Origin: Candidatus Nitrosopumilus sp.
GTDB lineage: Archaea > Thermoproteota > Nitrososphaeria > Nitrososphaerales > Nitrosopumilaceae
Reading direction: 5' to 3'
Assembly (NCBI GenBank): GCA_021268355.1
Contig: JAJETY010000005.1
Span: 1-56,217, forward strand
Length of the DNA: 56,217 bases
The notes under the pieces were generated by a model. The model had not been told where the DNA came from and did not search any database. It was given only the letters and a program-made list of their open reading frames with translations. This document shows, one piece after another, positions 25,052 through 34,265 of this stretch. The translations under genes were made by a program, and so were the position numbers. The first letter of the stretch is position 1. Each line of letters starts with the position of its first letter.

Positions 25052-26998
25052 TTTTATTGCTTCTTGAATTTGAGGATAGTGAGCAGGAACTCTATGCATT
25101 CTTCTAATATTCATTGCAAGATTTTCTGATTTTGATCTTTCACCATGATTAACTAGAACTCTTCGTAATTTTGGTCTCAATCTTTGTACAAATGACATTA
25201 GTTGATTATAATCACTATGACCACTAAATCCATCAAGTTTCTCTACACCACAATTGATAGTTACAACTTCTACTTTTCCTTCTTTTCCCAACATCGTTGC
25301 TTGTTTTGATCCATCAAGAACCCTTCTTCCTAGAGTTCCATTTACTTGATAAGAAACAAAGAGAACTTTACTTTTTTTATCTGGGGCAATATTTTTGAAA
25401 TATTCTAGAACAGGTCCACCTTCTAACATTCCAGATGTTGCTAAAATAATACAAGGTGAATCTTCTCTCATAGGTTCTTCTCTTGCATCTGCATGTTCAA
25501 TATTTGTGAAATATTCAGAATCAAATGGATTATCATCAGTTTCAAGAATTTTTTGTTTTAGTTCACGGGCAAGGTATTCAGGGTATGACTCGTGTATTGC
25601 TGATGCTTCAGAAATCATTCCCTCAGTAAATACTGGAGCCTCAATCATTTCACCAGATTTCATATAATGATCAATTACCATCATAATTTCTTGTGCACGT
25701 CCAACAGCAGGAATTGGTATCAGAACCTTACCGCCATCTGCAAGAGTATTGTTAACTGCATTAATGAAGGCGGATTCAACTTCTTGTCTACTAGGTTGAA
25801 TGTCTTCTTTAAGACCATAAGTACTCTCAATTAGTAATGTCTCAACTCTAGGGAAATTCCAGCTTGCAGCTTCAAACAAAATACTTTTTCCAAATTTGAT
25901 ATCACCAGAATAAACAAAATTATGATCACCATTTCCAATATGAAAGTGACACAGTGCGGAACCTAGAATATGACCTGCATTAGCAAGAACTAATTTAATG
26001 TCAGGAGAGATATCAGTTACTGTTCCATAAGGCAGAGTAATTGTTTGTCTCATGATTTGTTTGACATCACGTTCAGAATAGATAGGAGTTCTTCCTTGAG
26101 CCGCTGCAACTTTGATTGCATCTAATTGTATCAGATTCATCATGGGTAGTGTTGGCTCTGTACAATAGATTGGTCCTTTGTATCCATATTTACATAGTGT
26201 AGGTAAGAAACCAGTGTGATCCAAGTGAGCATGGCCAATCACGATGGCATCAAGATCATCTAGTGTAATATTCAAGGAGTCTAATCTAGGAAATGCATCC
26301 ATTGGAGAACGAGCTCCAGGATTTATTCCGCAATCAATGAGAATTTTACTTTCCGGTGTTGATAATAATAATGAAGAACGTCCAACTTGACCAAATCCTC
26401 CCAGAGTATAAAGTGAAACCTCTGTTCTTTGAGTTAATCTAGGTCTAAAAATTTCATCTCCAACTTGTTTAAGTTGTTTACTTCGTTCAGCAGATGCTTG
26501 TTTGAGAGTGGCATTAATGGTTTGAATAGTACGAGAAGGAACAGTTGTTGCCTTTCTTACACGTATTTTCCAGCCTGTTTTTTCAGTTACTTCAGCATGA
26601 TTGAATTCTTTTGCATTTCTTTGTAGCAACCAAGGTCGTTTTGCTTCAATGGATACTTCACCGGTAGCAGTATCAAAAAGAGTATTCTGTAATTTTGCAT
26701 CTTCAGGTACCATACTGGCAATTATTTTTCTAGCATCATCCTCTGTTTTCCTGATGGATTCATCAGTTCTAACAACAATTCGTTTTTTAATTACACTAAC
26801 AAGATTTGAGATTGTTTCATTATTTTCCATTAAATAGCGAGGAGAATTTGTGTATAGTGCAATTCGAGGTCCCTCATATTCAATTTTTGTAACATTTGCT
26901 TCTTTGGGAATACTTTGCAGTATGGTGGCCATTATATTCTGGCTGCTAGGAAGTAATTCTTTTTGTTGTTTTCTTTGCATTAAATCACTAAAGTTCAA
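25043..26998 (-). CDS. aCPSF1/FttA beta-CASP ribonuclease
   Basis: This archaeal homolog of CPSF73 cleaves RNA 3' ends and acts as the general transcription termination factor. The 651-residue protein has N-terminal KH-type domains (residues about 20-150), a metallo-beta-lactamase domain with HAHLDH at residues 256-261, a beta-CASP domain, and C-terminal metal-site motifs ATSGMLEGGPV, SGHSDYNQL and VNHGE. It overlaps the upstream proteasome gene by 11 nt. Local transcription termination of the many convergent genes here probably depends on it. Confidence 0.95.
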   Translation of the reverse strand: MNFSDLMQRKQQKELLPSSQNIMATILQSIPKEANVTKIEYEGPRIALYTNSPRYLMENNETISNLVSVIKKRIVVRTDESIRKTEDDARKIIASMVPEDAKLQNTLFDTATGEVSIEAKRPWLLQRNAKEFNHAEVTEKTGWKIRVRKATTVPSRTIQTINATLKQASAERSKQLKQVGDEIFRPRLTQRTEVSLYTLGGFGQVGRSSLLLSTPESKILIDCGINPGARSPMDAFPRLDSLNITLDDLDAIVIGHAHLDHTGFLPTLCKYGYKGPIYCTEPTLPMMNLIQLDAIKVAAAQGRTPIYSERDVKQIMRQTITLPYGTVTDISPDIKLVLANAGHILGSALCHFHIGNGDHNFVYSGDIKFGKSILFEAASWNFPRVETLLIESTYGLKEDIQPSRQEVESAFINAVNNTLADGGKVLIPIPAVGRAQEIMMVIDHYMKSGEMIEAPVFTEGMISEASAIHESYPEYLARELKQKILETDDNPFDSEYFTNIEHADAREEPMREDSPCIILATSGMLEGGPVLEYFKNIAPDKKSKVLFVSYQVNGTLGRRVLDGSKQATMLGKEGKVEVVTINCGVEKLDGFSGHSDYNQLMSFVQRLRPKLRRVLVNHGERSKSENLAMNIRRMHRVPAHYPQIQEAIKLF

Positions 26999-27629
26999 TG
27001 ACTGCTTTCTTTTGTTCTTCAGTCAAAAGACGGAATCCATCTTTATCCATAATTGCGATGTTAATTCCATCGCCAGTACCAATGTTTCTAACTATTGCTG
27101 CTTTTACAGCTCTTAAAGCAATTTTTTTTGCTTCTTCTACTGTTAGATCCTCTTTGTATTCTTCTTCAAGCAAACCATAAGCTACAGGGGAACCGCTACC
27201 AGTTGTAACATATGCTTTCTTTTCAACAGAACCAAACATGTCAATATTAAACAAAGCAGGACCTTCTGCATCATAGCCACCAACTAAGATATCAGCCATA
27301 AATGGATAGCCTCTATTTTGATGGAAAATCAATGAACAAAGTCTTGCAAGGGAATGGATTGAGATTGGTCCATGTTTTTCGACCCTATGAAGATTTGAAT
27401 GATAACGTAAAATATCAACAATGTTTTGTGCGTCAGCAACACCACCTGCTAGAGTTAGTCCCGCATGATCATCTATTTTTTGGATTTTCATGGTGTTATT
27501 GTTTGCAATAAAGTATCCAGCACTTGCTCTCATATCGGCGCATAAGACTACACCATCCTTTGCCTTGATACCTACAGTGGTAGTCCCGTGCAGAATTTTT
27601 TCTTCAACATTGTTTGACAAAAAATACAC
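26988..27629 (-). CDS. psmB: Proteasome beta subunit
   Basis: This is the catalytic beta subunit of the archaeal 20S proteasome. The propeptide of 15 residues ends in HG and is removed to expose the catalytic Thr16 (TTTVGIKAKDGVVLCADMRAS). Other family residues (Lys in ...MRAS/AGGVAD region and GSGSPVAYGLLEEEYKED) are present. The 213-residue length is normal. It is co-transcribed with aCPSF1, overlapping it by 11 nt. Confidence 0.96.
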   Translation of the reverse strand: MYFLSNNVEEKILHGTTTVGIKAKDGVVLCADMRASAGYFIANNNTMKIQKIDDHAGLTLAGGVADAQNIVDILRYHSNLHRVEKHGPISIHSLARLCSLIFHQNRGYPFMADILVGGYDAEGPALFNIDMFGSVEKKAYVTTGSGSPVAYGLLEEEYKEDLTVEEAKKIALRAVKAAIVRNIGTGDGINIAIMDKDGFRLLTEEQKKAVIEL

Positions 27630-27697
27630 CTATTAAGATAAAGTAAATGGCATTTCACCCTTTTAAATAACTTTTTGATCTCTGGAAATCATAAATA

Positions 27698-28762
27698 ATG
27701 ACAAAAAATCAAGATCGCATGAAATCACACACAATGGAATTACCTAGGCAGATAGTTGTGGGTGAGAAGAATATTAGCGAATTTGGCGAATTTCTTCATA
27801 ATTTAACAAAACCAAAAAAAATCTCTCTAATTTCAGGAATTCACGTAAAAAAAGTTCTTAAACAGAGAATTGAAAAATCATTGAAAAATAAAAATATCAA
27901 GTTTGTATGGCACACATCAAAGGATAATCAAATCAGTTCTTTAAGTAGAATTGAAAAAGAAGTTAAGAAAGATCATAGCGACATTATTGCTGGAATTGGC
28001 GGCGGAAGATCTGTAGATACCGCAAAACTCATTTCGTTTAATTTAGACATTCCATTTGTCAGTGTTCCAACTGCTGCATCACATGATGGAGTATCAAGTC
28101 CATTTGTTTCAGTAAAAAGTGACAAACCACATTCAATTGTTGCATCTGCACCGCTAGGAGTTTTTGTGGATATAGACATTATCAAAAAAGCACCAACAAG
28201 ATTACTTGCTAGTGGATGTGGAGATTTAATAGCAAATATCATTGCTGTAAAGGATTGGCAATTAGGTCATCAAAAAACTGGTGAATATTATGGAACTTAT
28301 TCAGCAGAATTAGCTATGATGAGTGCAATGATGGTAGTGGATAATGCAAGAAAATATGCAAAAAACGGTTTAGATGCTAGAGTAATAATTGAAGCTCTGA
28401 TTAGTGCAGGTGTCGCATCATGTATTGCAGGTAGTAGTAGACCATGCTCCGGTGCTGAACATCTTTTTTCACATGCGTTAGATAAAATTGCACCAGGTAA
28501 GGGTTTGCATGGAGAAAAATGTGGAATTGGTTCCATTATGATTGCAAAACTTCAAGGGCAGGATTGGAAAAAAATTGTTAGAACACTAAAAGATGTAGGA
28601 GCCCCAACAAAGGCAAAACAAATTGGATTAACAGAAGAACAAGTAGTTGATGCATTAGTTATTGCACAAGATTTGAGACCTGAAAGATACACAATTCTAA
28701 AAGAGATTGAAATGACAGAAAGAAGGGCAAGAAGTCTTGCAATAAGTACTAAAGTAATTTAA
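27698..28762 (+). CDS. egsA: NAD(P)-dependent glycerol-1-phosphate dehydrogenase
   Basis: The enzyme makes sn-glycerol-1-phosphate from DHAP, setting the stereochemistry of archaeal ether lipids. The 354-residue protein has a nucleotide-binding GIGGGRSVDTAK (residues about 97-108), SVPTAASHDGVSSPF, and the Zn ligands in SRPCSGAEHLFSHALD and LHGEKCGIG. Its TAA shares bases with the stop codon of the convergent FKBP gene (TTAA at 28759-28762). Confidence 0.96.
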   Translation: MTKNQDRMKSHTMELPRQIVVGEKNISEFGEFLHNLTKPKKISLISGIHVKKVLKQRIEKSLKNKNIKFVWHTSKDNQISSLSRIEKEVKKDHSDIIAGIGGGRSVDTAKLISFNLDIPFVSVPTAASHDGVSSPFVSVKSDKPHSIVASAPLGVFVDIDIIKKAPTRLLASGCGDLIANIIAVKDWQLGHQKTGEYYGTYSAELAMMSAMMVVDNARKYAKNGLDARVIIEALISAGVASCIAGSSRPCSGAEHLFSHALDKIAPGKGLHGEKCGIGSIMIAKLQGQDWKKIVRTLKDVGAPTKAKQIGLTEEQVVDALVIAQDLRPERYTILKEIEMTERRARSLAISTKVI

Positions 28763-29502
28763 TTTGATTTTTGTTCAGGTTCTGTTTTAGTTTCAGATTT
28801 TTTTTCTTTATTTTGTTTGTTGACATGAGTTTCAACAAAGTTTACTTTTTCCAAAGTAGGAACAAATTTGAAAATATCTAATTGAATAAAGTGTTTCATT
28901 ATTTGTAAGCCATCTGCACGAAGAATTTCTTCAGGGATAGTAATGCTTAGATCTTTATCTTTCAAATCAAATGAAACTTTTGAATCTTCTACAGGTAGTC
29001 TAGTTTTTAAAATACCGTCAACCTTGTCATTTGGTGAATCTAAAGATTTGAGTACATTTACATCAAAAAGTATTGTTTTTCCAGCGTATCTGTGGTTATA
29101 ATCAATCTGAACTCTTCCAGAACCAATAAATCGTATAATTCCACGTTTATTATCAACTTCTATAGTATCTCCAACTGAAACTTTTTCTGCATCCTCACCT
29201 AGTTTCCTAATTGGAATCATTCTGACTTTACCAGAATCTCTTTCACCAAATCCTTTGTCGGGTGTTACTTCAACTGTTAATTTGTCACCAACAGCTGTTT
29301 TTGAAAGTGCCTCATCGAGTCCTTTTAGAACAGGATATGAAACTTCTCCGATTGAAACGAGTTTTGGTTGATATTTCACATTTTCTTCATGAATAGAATA
29401 TTTTTTTGCATCTTCTTCAATTGTTGTGTCAAATACTTCTTCACTATCTTTCACCTTAGCGGTATAATCAACTAGGATGAGTGAACCTTTATCGAAAGTC
29501 AA
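28759..29502 (-). CDS. FKBP-type peptidyl-prolyl isomerase (SlyD-like), long form
   Basis: The 247-residue protein has the SlyD-like FKBP arrangement: LILVDYTAKVKDSEEVFDTT at the start, an insert-in-flap domain near residues 95-140, and the closing NHRYAGKTILFDVNVL. Beyond the about 155-residue FKBP part there is an extra alpha/beta domain (residues about 160-225) and a Lys/Glu-rich tail. It should act as a cytosolic folding helper. It shares TTAA with egsA as overlapping stop codons. Confidence 0.9.
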   Translation of the reverse strand: MTFDKGSLILVDYTAKVKDSEEVFDTTIEEDAKKYSIHEENVKYQPKLVSIGEVSYPVLKGLDEALSKTAVGDKLTVEVTPDKGFGERDSGKVRMIPIRKLGEDAEKVSVGDTIEVDNKRGIIRFIGSGRVQIDYNHRYAGKTILFDVNVLKSLDSPNDKVDGILKTRLPVEDSKVSFDLKDKDLSITIPEEILRADGLQIMKHFIQLDIFKFVPTLEKVNFVETHVNKQNKEKKSETKTEPEQKSN

Positions 29503-29543
29503 TGTGATCGGTCTCGAATTTCCTTATATTAAGTTAACAGGGT

Positions 29544-30689
29544 TTAGAGAGCTTTTAGTTTTTCTTCAGCAACTTTTAGTCCTGCTTGTGGATCTGTATC
29601 ATATCCCATCATTGCCAATGTTGAAGCAATACCAGAGATTGCTCTCATAACATGGTATTGATTTACTTCACCCATACATCCAACTCGGAAAACTTTACCT
29701 TTGAGATTTCCAAAACCACCTGCTACTAAAATTCTAAATTTCTTAGCCAAGGTATCACGGAAGATTTTGTCTTCTAATCCATCTAGATAGTTTAATGCGA
29801 TGACAACTGTAGAGCGGGAATTTTCATCAGCAAATGGAGTTAATCCTATTGCAGATAATCCGGAGTATAATGCATCAGAACAAACTCTGTGACGATGTAT
29901 TCTTTTCTCCATTCCTTCTTCCAAGATAATTCTCATAGCTTCTCTGTAAGCATAAAGTACTGGCAAAGCAGGTGTAAATGGAGTATGTTTTGCTTCATCA
30001 TAATATTTGAAGTATCTTGGTAAATTGAAATACATGGTATTTGGAGGGTTATCTTCCATGTATTTTCTAGTTCTTTTGTTAATACAAATTGGTGAAATTC
30101 CTGGTGGGCATGCAAATGCTTTTTGTGCACCGGTCATTGCAATATCAATTCCCCATTTGTCCATGTGAAGTTCTTCACCACCAACAATTGAAACGCCATC
30201 TAAGACATAGTAAGAATCGTTTCTAGATGTAAGATCCTTAATTTTATCAAGATAGTTCAACATAGTTCCGGTTGAAGTTTCATTCCATACACAATAGAAT
30301 GCCTTGACATCTTTGTTATTATCAAATGCTTCTTTAATTTGATCAAAAGTTGCGTTTACACCAGGTTGAGTTTCAACTCTAATTGCTTCTCCTCCAGCCC
30401 ATTCAATTTGTTGTGCTAAACGACCACTAAATTCACCATTTACTGGAATGATTACTTTATCACCTTTTTTTACTAAATTGACAACTGAGCATTCTGTTGC
30501 ACCAGTACCAGAGGCAGACAGACAAACTGCATCTCCTTCTGTTTCAAAAATTTTCTTTGTATTATTGACACATTCCTCATAAAGTTCTACAAAATCATCA
30601 CTACGATGGTTAATTGAGGGAGTAATCATTGCACGAGTTACTCGTTCTGGGACATTTGTTGGTCCGGGTAGCATTACTAAATATTCCAT
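29544..30689 (-). CDS. Class V aminotransferase (alanine/serine-glyoxylate type)
   Basis: The PLP-dependent enzyme has 381 residues. It opens with LPGPTNVPERVTRAM, the usual start of alanine/serine-glyoxylate aminotransferases, and has the substrate region LSASGTGATECSV, Asp in YYVLDGVSIVGGEELHMD and the Schiff-base Lys in AMTGAQKAFACPPG. The reaction may be serine or alanine with glyoxylate. Its exact partners cannot be told. A clear ribosome-binding site (GGAGAT, about 6 nt before ATG) and a TATA box about 39 nt upstream show that this mRNA has a short leader, unlike most neighbours. Confidence 0.9.
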   Translation of the reverse strand: MEYLVMLPGPTNVPERVTRAMITPSINHRSDDFVELYEECVNNTKKIFETEGDAVCLSASGTGATECSVVNLVKKGDKVIIPVNGEFSGRLAQQIEWAGGEAIRVETQPGVNATFDQIKEAFDNNKDVKAFYCVWNETSTGTMLNYLDKIKDLTSRNDSYYVLDGVSIVGGEELHMDKWGIDIAMTGAQKAFACPPGISPICINKRTRKYMEDNPPNTMYFNLPRYFKYYDEAKHTPFTPALPVLYAYREAMRIILEEGMEKRIHRHRVCSDALYSGLSAIGLTPFADENSRSTVVIALNYLDGLEDKIFRDTLAKKFRILVAGGFGNLKGKVFRVGCMGEVNQYHVMRAISGIASTLAMMGYDTDPQAGLKVAEEKLKAL

Positions 30690-30723
30690 ATATTATCTCC
30701 AGAGAGAGTTTTTGATGGGTCTT

Positions 30724-30733
30724 ATTTATAATT
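30724..30733 (-). promoter_or_regulatory. TATA box of the class V aminotransferase
   Basis: Minus-strand TATAAATAAG about 35-44 nt upstream of ATG 30689 predicts a leader of about 10-15 nt carrying the GGAG ribosome-binding site. The box overlaps the 3' end of nadM. Confidence 0.55.
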
Positions 30734-31226
30734 AAAGAATTTTGAGTCGATCTTTAGTATTTGATTTTTCTAAAAAATTTCTAGTTCCCATAGGTACAAG
30801 ATGTTCCCATTTCTGATCGCTAATAATCAAATCCCTCACATTTGTGCCAGATAATTCATTTCTTTTTAAAAAAGGAATAGGGACAACTTGAGTGTCTCGC
30901 TTTGAGTACAGATGATTTGTAAGCTCATCATTAGAGAAAACAATATCAAATTTCGGTACAATGGTATCAATTTTTTCAATCCATTTTACATGGTTATCTA
31001 GATCAGGGATAAAGTAAATTGAAATTTTTTCCTTCATTGAATCATCTAGTGAGGATAGAATCATTTCTTTCCGTTCTTCGGCAGAAAAGGGATTATTTTT
31101 TTCTGGAGATTTGTTAGAGCTTCCCAATCCTAACCATAATTTGTCAACTTTTGATAAAGCAAATCTTAATGCCTCAAGATGACCTAAATGAAAAGGCTGG
31201 AATCTTCCTATTAACAAACCATTCAT
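30732..31226 (-). CDS. nadM: Nicotinamide-nucleotide adenylyltransferase (NadM)
   Basis: NadM makes NAD from NMN and ATP. The 164-residue protein has the nucleotidyl-transferase opening GLLIGRFQPFHLGHLEAL with the HxGH-type motif, the GSSNKSPEKNNPFSAEER segment and the C-terminal NELSGTNVRDLI with the ATP-binding ISxTxVR-like motif. Length and motif order fit archaeal NadM. It is divergent from rtcA, with 62 nt between starts. Confidence 0.95.
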   Translation of the reverse strand: MNGLLIGRFQPFHLGHLEALRFALSKVDKLWLGLGSSNKSPEKNNPFSAEERKEMILSSLDDSMKEKISIYFIPDLDNHVKWIEKIDTIVPKFDIVFSNDELTNHLYSKRDTQVVPIPFLKRNELSGTNVRDLIISDQKWEHLVPMGTRNFLEKSNTKDRLKIL

Positions 31227-31288
31227 ACAAAATTACAGATAATTTCTTTTTAAAAAACTATCATAAGGAGTTTTACATAGAAAGAATC

Positions 31289-32314
31289 ATGGATTTTCTC
31301 AAAATTAATGGAGCATTTGGTGAAGGAGGAGGTCAGATTATTCGCTCTGCACTAACTATTTCATGCATTACAAAACAACCAGTACATATTGAAAATATTA
31401 GAAAAAATAGAAAGATTCAAGGATTAAAACCACAACATCTTACTGCTATCAAAATTTTAAAAAAAATTTCAGATTCCATAGTTATTGGAGATAAAATTGG
31501 CTCTACTGAATTAAAATTCATTCCAGGAGATATTAAAAGTTCAAAAATATTTGAAGATGTAGGAACTGCAGGAAGTATACCATTAATTCTACAAGTTTTA
31601 ATTCCAATAGTAGCAATTTCACAAAAAAAACTTGAGATCAACATTAGAGGAGGTACAGATGTTTTATGGAGTCCAACAATGAATTTCACTCAACATATTT
31701 TGAAAGAAGTTTATTCAAGAATGGGAATTAATTTTTCATTAGAGATAAAAAAAAGAGGGTATTATCCAAAAGGAGGTGGAGAAATAAATTTAGTCGTTAA
31801 TCCTTCAAAGATAAAATCAATTTTTTTAACAAAAAGAAACACTAATCAAGCTAATATCACATGTACGTTTTCAAATATATCACATGAAAAAATTGAAAAT
31901 GAGATCAATAAGATTAAAGAAAAATTAATTGAAAATAATTTTGTTGTTAAATCAAAAATTCAAGAACAAGAATCACGTGATTCGGGTGCATCTATACTAG
32001 TTTCCAGTATAGATGAGAATTCAATCATAGGAATTGATGGTTTATTTAACAAAAATACGCAGAAATTTGACTTAGATCTTGAGGAATTTTTAGAAAATCA
32101 ATTTTCAGTAGACAAGAATCTAGCAGATATGATTATAGTTCCAGCAAGTTTGGCAAAGGGTAAAACTAGATTTCAAGTAAAAAAAATAACAAAACATTTG
32201 GAAACTAATTTGTTTGTCACTTCAAAGATTTCAGGTTGTAAATACGGAGTTGGAAAAGTTCTTGATGGTTTTGAGATAATAATTGAAGGAATATCATACG
32301 CCAGCATCAAGTAA
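31289..32314 (+). CDS. rtcA: RNA 3'-terminal phosphate cyclase
   Basis: RtcA converts RNA 3'-phosphates to 2',3'-cyclic phosphates using ATP. I chose ATG 31289, which opens MDFLKINGAFGEGGGQIIRSAL exactly as in the family. The longer frame from 31151 overlaps the divergent nadM. Family motifs include GTAGSIPLILQ, the region RGGTDVLWSP and a late LxxKTxxQxxxxTxH-like stretch (VKKITKHLETNL), where the His near the C-terminus is the adenylation site. The 341-residue length is normal. Its 3' end overlaps the next convergent gene by 21 nt. Confidence 0.93.
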   Translation: MDFLKINGAFGEGGGQIIRSALTISCITKQPVHIENIRKNRKIQGLKPQHLTAIKILKKISDSIVIGDKIGSTELKFIPGDIKSSKIFEDVGTAGSIPLILQVLIPIVAISQKKLEINIRGGTDVLWSPTMNFTQHILKEVYSRMGINFSLEIKKRGYYPKGGGEINLVVNPSKIKSIFLTKRNTNQANITCTFSNISHEKIENEINKIKEKLIENNFVVKSKIQEQESRDSGASILVSSIDENSIIGIDGLFNKNTQKFDLDLEEFLENQFSVDKNLADMIIVPASLAKGKTRFQVKKITKHLETNLFVTSKISGCKYGVGKVLDGFEIIIEGISYASIK

Positions 32315-32791
32315 TGCTGCAAAGAACAATATTGCTATCGATATAACTACAGTTATTTCTCCCAGAATAATGATCTTTTTTCTTAATTTTTGAATTTCAG
32401 GTTCTGGCATTTGTTTAGACATTATTTTATCTTCAACATCTTTTCGAATAACTCTAACGTGTACAACATATGTGATGATTAGCGCAATTACAAGAAGTAT
32501 TTTGATAATAAGAAATGTTCCATAACTTGTTGCCACTAAGAGATCTGGTTTGGCTAACAATACATGTGAACTATACAATCCAGTTGCCATTAAAATTATC
32601 AGAGATGGAACAGCTACTTTGTTAAATCTTCTACCAACACGAATCATTATTTGCATCCTTTCTTCAACAGAGTTTGTCATAGTTTTAAGAAGTGGAGAAA
32701 ATACTATACCAATGAATAATGAACCTCCAACCCACATGGCAGCTGCAACAAGATGAATCCAAGTTAGAATTGCTTGTTCTATTGCAGTCAT
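32294..32791 (-). CDS. CopD-like four-helix membrane protein
   Basis: The 165-residue protein has four hydrophobic helices. The first carries a conserved-looking His in AILTWIHLVAAAMWVGGSLF, the pattern of the CopD/DUF2269 membrane family implicated in copper transfer or haem binding. ATGLYSS in helix 2 and a second His in helix 3 (TYVVHVRVIR) also fit. It may help copper handling, which would suit a copper-dependent ammonia oxidiser. This is inference from fold. It overlaps rtcA tail-to-tail by 21 nt. Confidence 0.78.
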   Translation of the reverse strand: MTAIEQAILTWIHLVAAAMWVGGSLFIGIVFSPLLKTMTNSVEERMQIMIRVGRRFNKVAVPSLIILMATGLYSSHVLLAKPDLLVATSYGTFLIIKILLVIALIITYVVHVRVIRKDVEDKIMSKQMPEPEIQKLRKKIIILGEITVVISIAILFFAALLDAGV

Positions 32792-32872
32792 AGTTAATCA
32801 TTGTTTGAGTGAAATATTATGTATTTGCATCTTGACAACCTTTTTTAGTTGTACGCAATTTGATACATTGAA

Positions 32873-33367
32873 ATGGCACTTCAGAGTAGAATGACAGTTT
32901 ATGTTGCCATAGCAGGAGTTCTTGCTTTAATGGGTGGAATTGTTTTCTATGCTAGTTTAGACAATGCTCAGTTGGAACAAGCTGAAATTGAATTGTTCAG
33001 TGTCGAATTGATAAATGTTGATAATGTAAACAACCAAGCAAAGTTTGATGTTACGTTTCTTGTGAAAAATCCCAGTGATAAAGCGTTTACAGTTGGAATT
33101 ATTGATTACCAACTTTTTTCTGATGGAGTTGAATTAGGTTCTGGACAATATTCTGCAATGGATGTTGCGCTTCCGGGAAGAGCAGTATTTTCTTCAGGAG
33201 ATCAAATTCCTTTGAAAAGTATTTTTGTTCTAACAAAATCTGATATAAATCCAGAAATTTACGAAGATATGATTAATGATAAAATCAATAGTTTTTCAGC
33301 AAAGGGTATCCTGACTACTCAAACTTCATGGAGTACTATTGATAAAGAATTCAGCACTGGTTTTTAA
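32873..33367 (+). CDS. Membrane-anchored LEA/WHy-like protein (paralog of 4645 gene)
   Basis: The 164-residue protein has an N-terminal anchor (MTVYVAIAGVLALMGGIVFYASL, residues 7-29) and one external LEA/WHy-like beta domain (AKFDVTFLVKNPSDKAFTVGIIDYQLF). It is a paralog of the 4645-5199 protein, with the same anchor-plus-domain plan and very similar KNP(S/N)D...IDYQL cores. Function is unknown. The tRNA-Val gene starts 9 nt beyond its stop, on the other strand. Confidence 0.75.
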   Translation: MALQSRMTVYVAIAGVLALMGGIVFYASLDNAQLEQAEIELFSVELINVDNVNNQAKFDVTFLVKNPSDKAFTVGIIDYQLFSDGVELGSGQYSAMDVALPGRAVFSSGDQIPLKSIFVLTKSDINPEIYEDMINDKINSFSAKGILTTQTSWSTIDKEFSTGF

Positions 33368-33375
33368 TTAAAAAG

Positions 33376-33449
33376 TGGGCCGAGAGAGATTCGAACTCAC
33401 GATCACCGCCGTGTCGAGGCGGTATCCTAACCAGCTAGACTACCGGCCC
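33376..33449 (-). tRNA. tRNA-Val(GAC), with C at position 33
   Basis: The 74-nt cloverleaf has a 7-bp acceptor stem (GGGCCGG with TCGGCCC, one G-U), discriminator A, D stem GTCT/GGAT, anticodon stem CCGCC/GGCGG, and T loop TTCGAAT. The anticodon loop reads TCGACAC, so the anticodon is GAC (Val). Position 33, almost always T, is C. The T stem has one T-T mismatch. No CCA is encoded and no intron is seen. Confidence 0.9.
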
Positions 33450-33501
33450 ATTGAAATACAAAACTAAATTGTGGCATTATTAACGTTTAACAAATGCGAG
33501 G

Positions 33502-34245
33502 ATGAATAAAAGTAAGAAAGGCGTGGATGTGTTGAAAGATAACTTTACCGAAGAAGAAAAAAGAGGATTCTATAAAGCAATATACTCAAGAAGAGATGTA
33601 AGATCTCATTTTACATCTAAGCCTATAGAAGACGAAATTCTATCAAAAATTCTTCATGCAGCGCACCATGCACCATCTGTAGGATTTTCACAGCCATGGA
33701 ATTTTATACTCATAAAAGATTTTGAAACAAAAAGTAACATCAAAGAATCATTTGAAGAAGAGAAAAATCGTTCCTCACAATTAGTAGAAGAACCAAAGAG
33801 ATCAAAATATCTATCATTCAAGCTAGAAGGAATTTTAGAATCTCCAGTTAATCTATGTGTCACATATGACCCATCAAAATTTGGACCATTTGTAATTGGT
33901 AGATCAAGTATACCTGAAGCAGGATTATACAGTGTATGTTGTGCAATCCAAAATTTGTGGTTAGCTGCAAGAACTGAAGGTATTGGACTTGGGTGGGTGA
34001 GCATTCTATCAAATGAGACTCTTAGAGAAAATTTAGAATTACCAGAGCACGTAGTGCCAGTTGCGTATTTGTGTTTAGGATATGTAGATGATTTTGCAGA
34101 TAAGCCAGATCTTGAAACTGCAGGTTGGTTACCAAGATTAGAACTAAAAGATGTTGTATATTTTGAGAAATGGAATAATCAAGAAAACACTAATTGGAAA
34201 AATATCCAAAAATTGATCAAAGATAATCTTGATACTCTTAAATAA
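33502..34245 (+). CDS. bluB: 5,6-dimethylbenzimidazole synthase
   Basis: BluB fragments FMNH2 with oxygen to make 5,6-dimethylbenzimidazole, the lower ligand of cobalamin. The 247-residue protein matches the Sinorhizobium BluB along its whole length from memory: FYKAIYSRRDVRSHF with the key Asp at residue 32, AAHHAPSVGFSQPWNF, SLKLEG-like YLSFKLEGI, CAIQNLWLAARTEGIGLGWVSI with the Ser in GWVS, and AYLCLGYVD. It is not a generic nitroreductase. An FMN-reductase-like gene follows after a tRNA, which could supply reduced FMN. Start ATG 33502 has little leader. Confidence 0.93.
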   Translation: MNKSKKGVDVLKDNFTEEEKRGFYKAIYSRRDVRSHFTSKPIEDEILSKILHAAHHAPSVGFSQPWNFILIKDFETKSNIKESFEEEKNRSSQLVEEPKRSKYLSFKLEGILESPVNLCVTYDPSKFGPFVIGRSSIPEAGLYSVCCAIQNLWLAARTEGIGLGWVSILSNETLRENLELPEHVVPVAYLCLGYVDDFADKPDLETAGWLPRLELKDVVYFEKWNNQENTNWKNIQKLIKDNLDTLK

Positions 34246-34265
34246 TTAAGAATGTTTTTTTTGCT

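Noticed and set aside
31151-31288. N-terminal extension of RtcA
   Set aside because: It overlaps the divergent nadM coding region, and the family starts at the Met of MDFLKINGAFGEGG.
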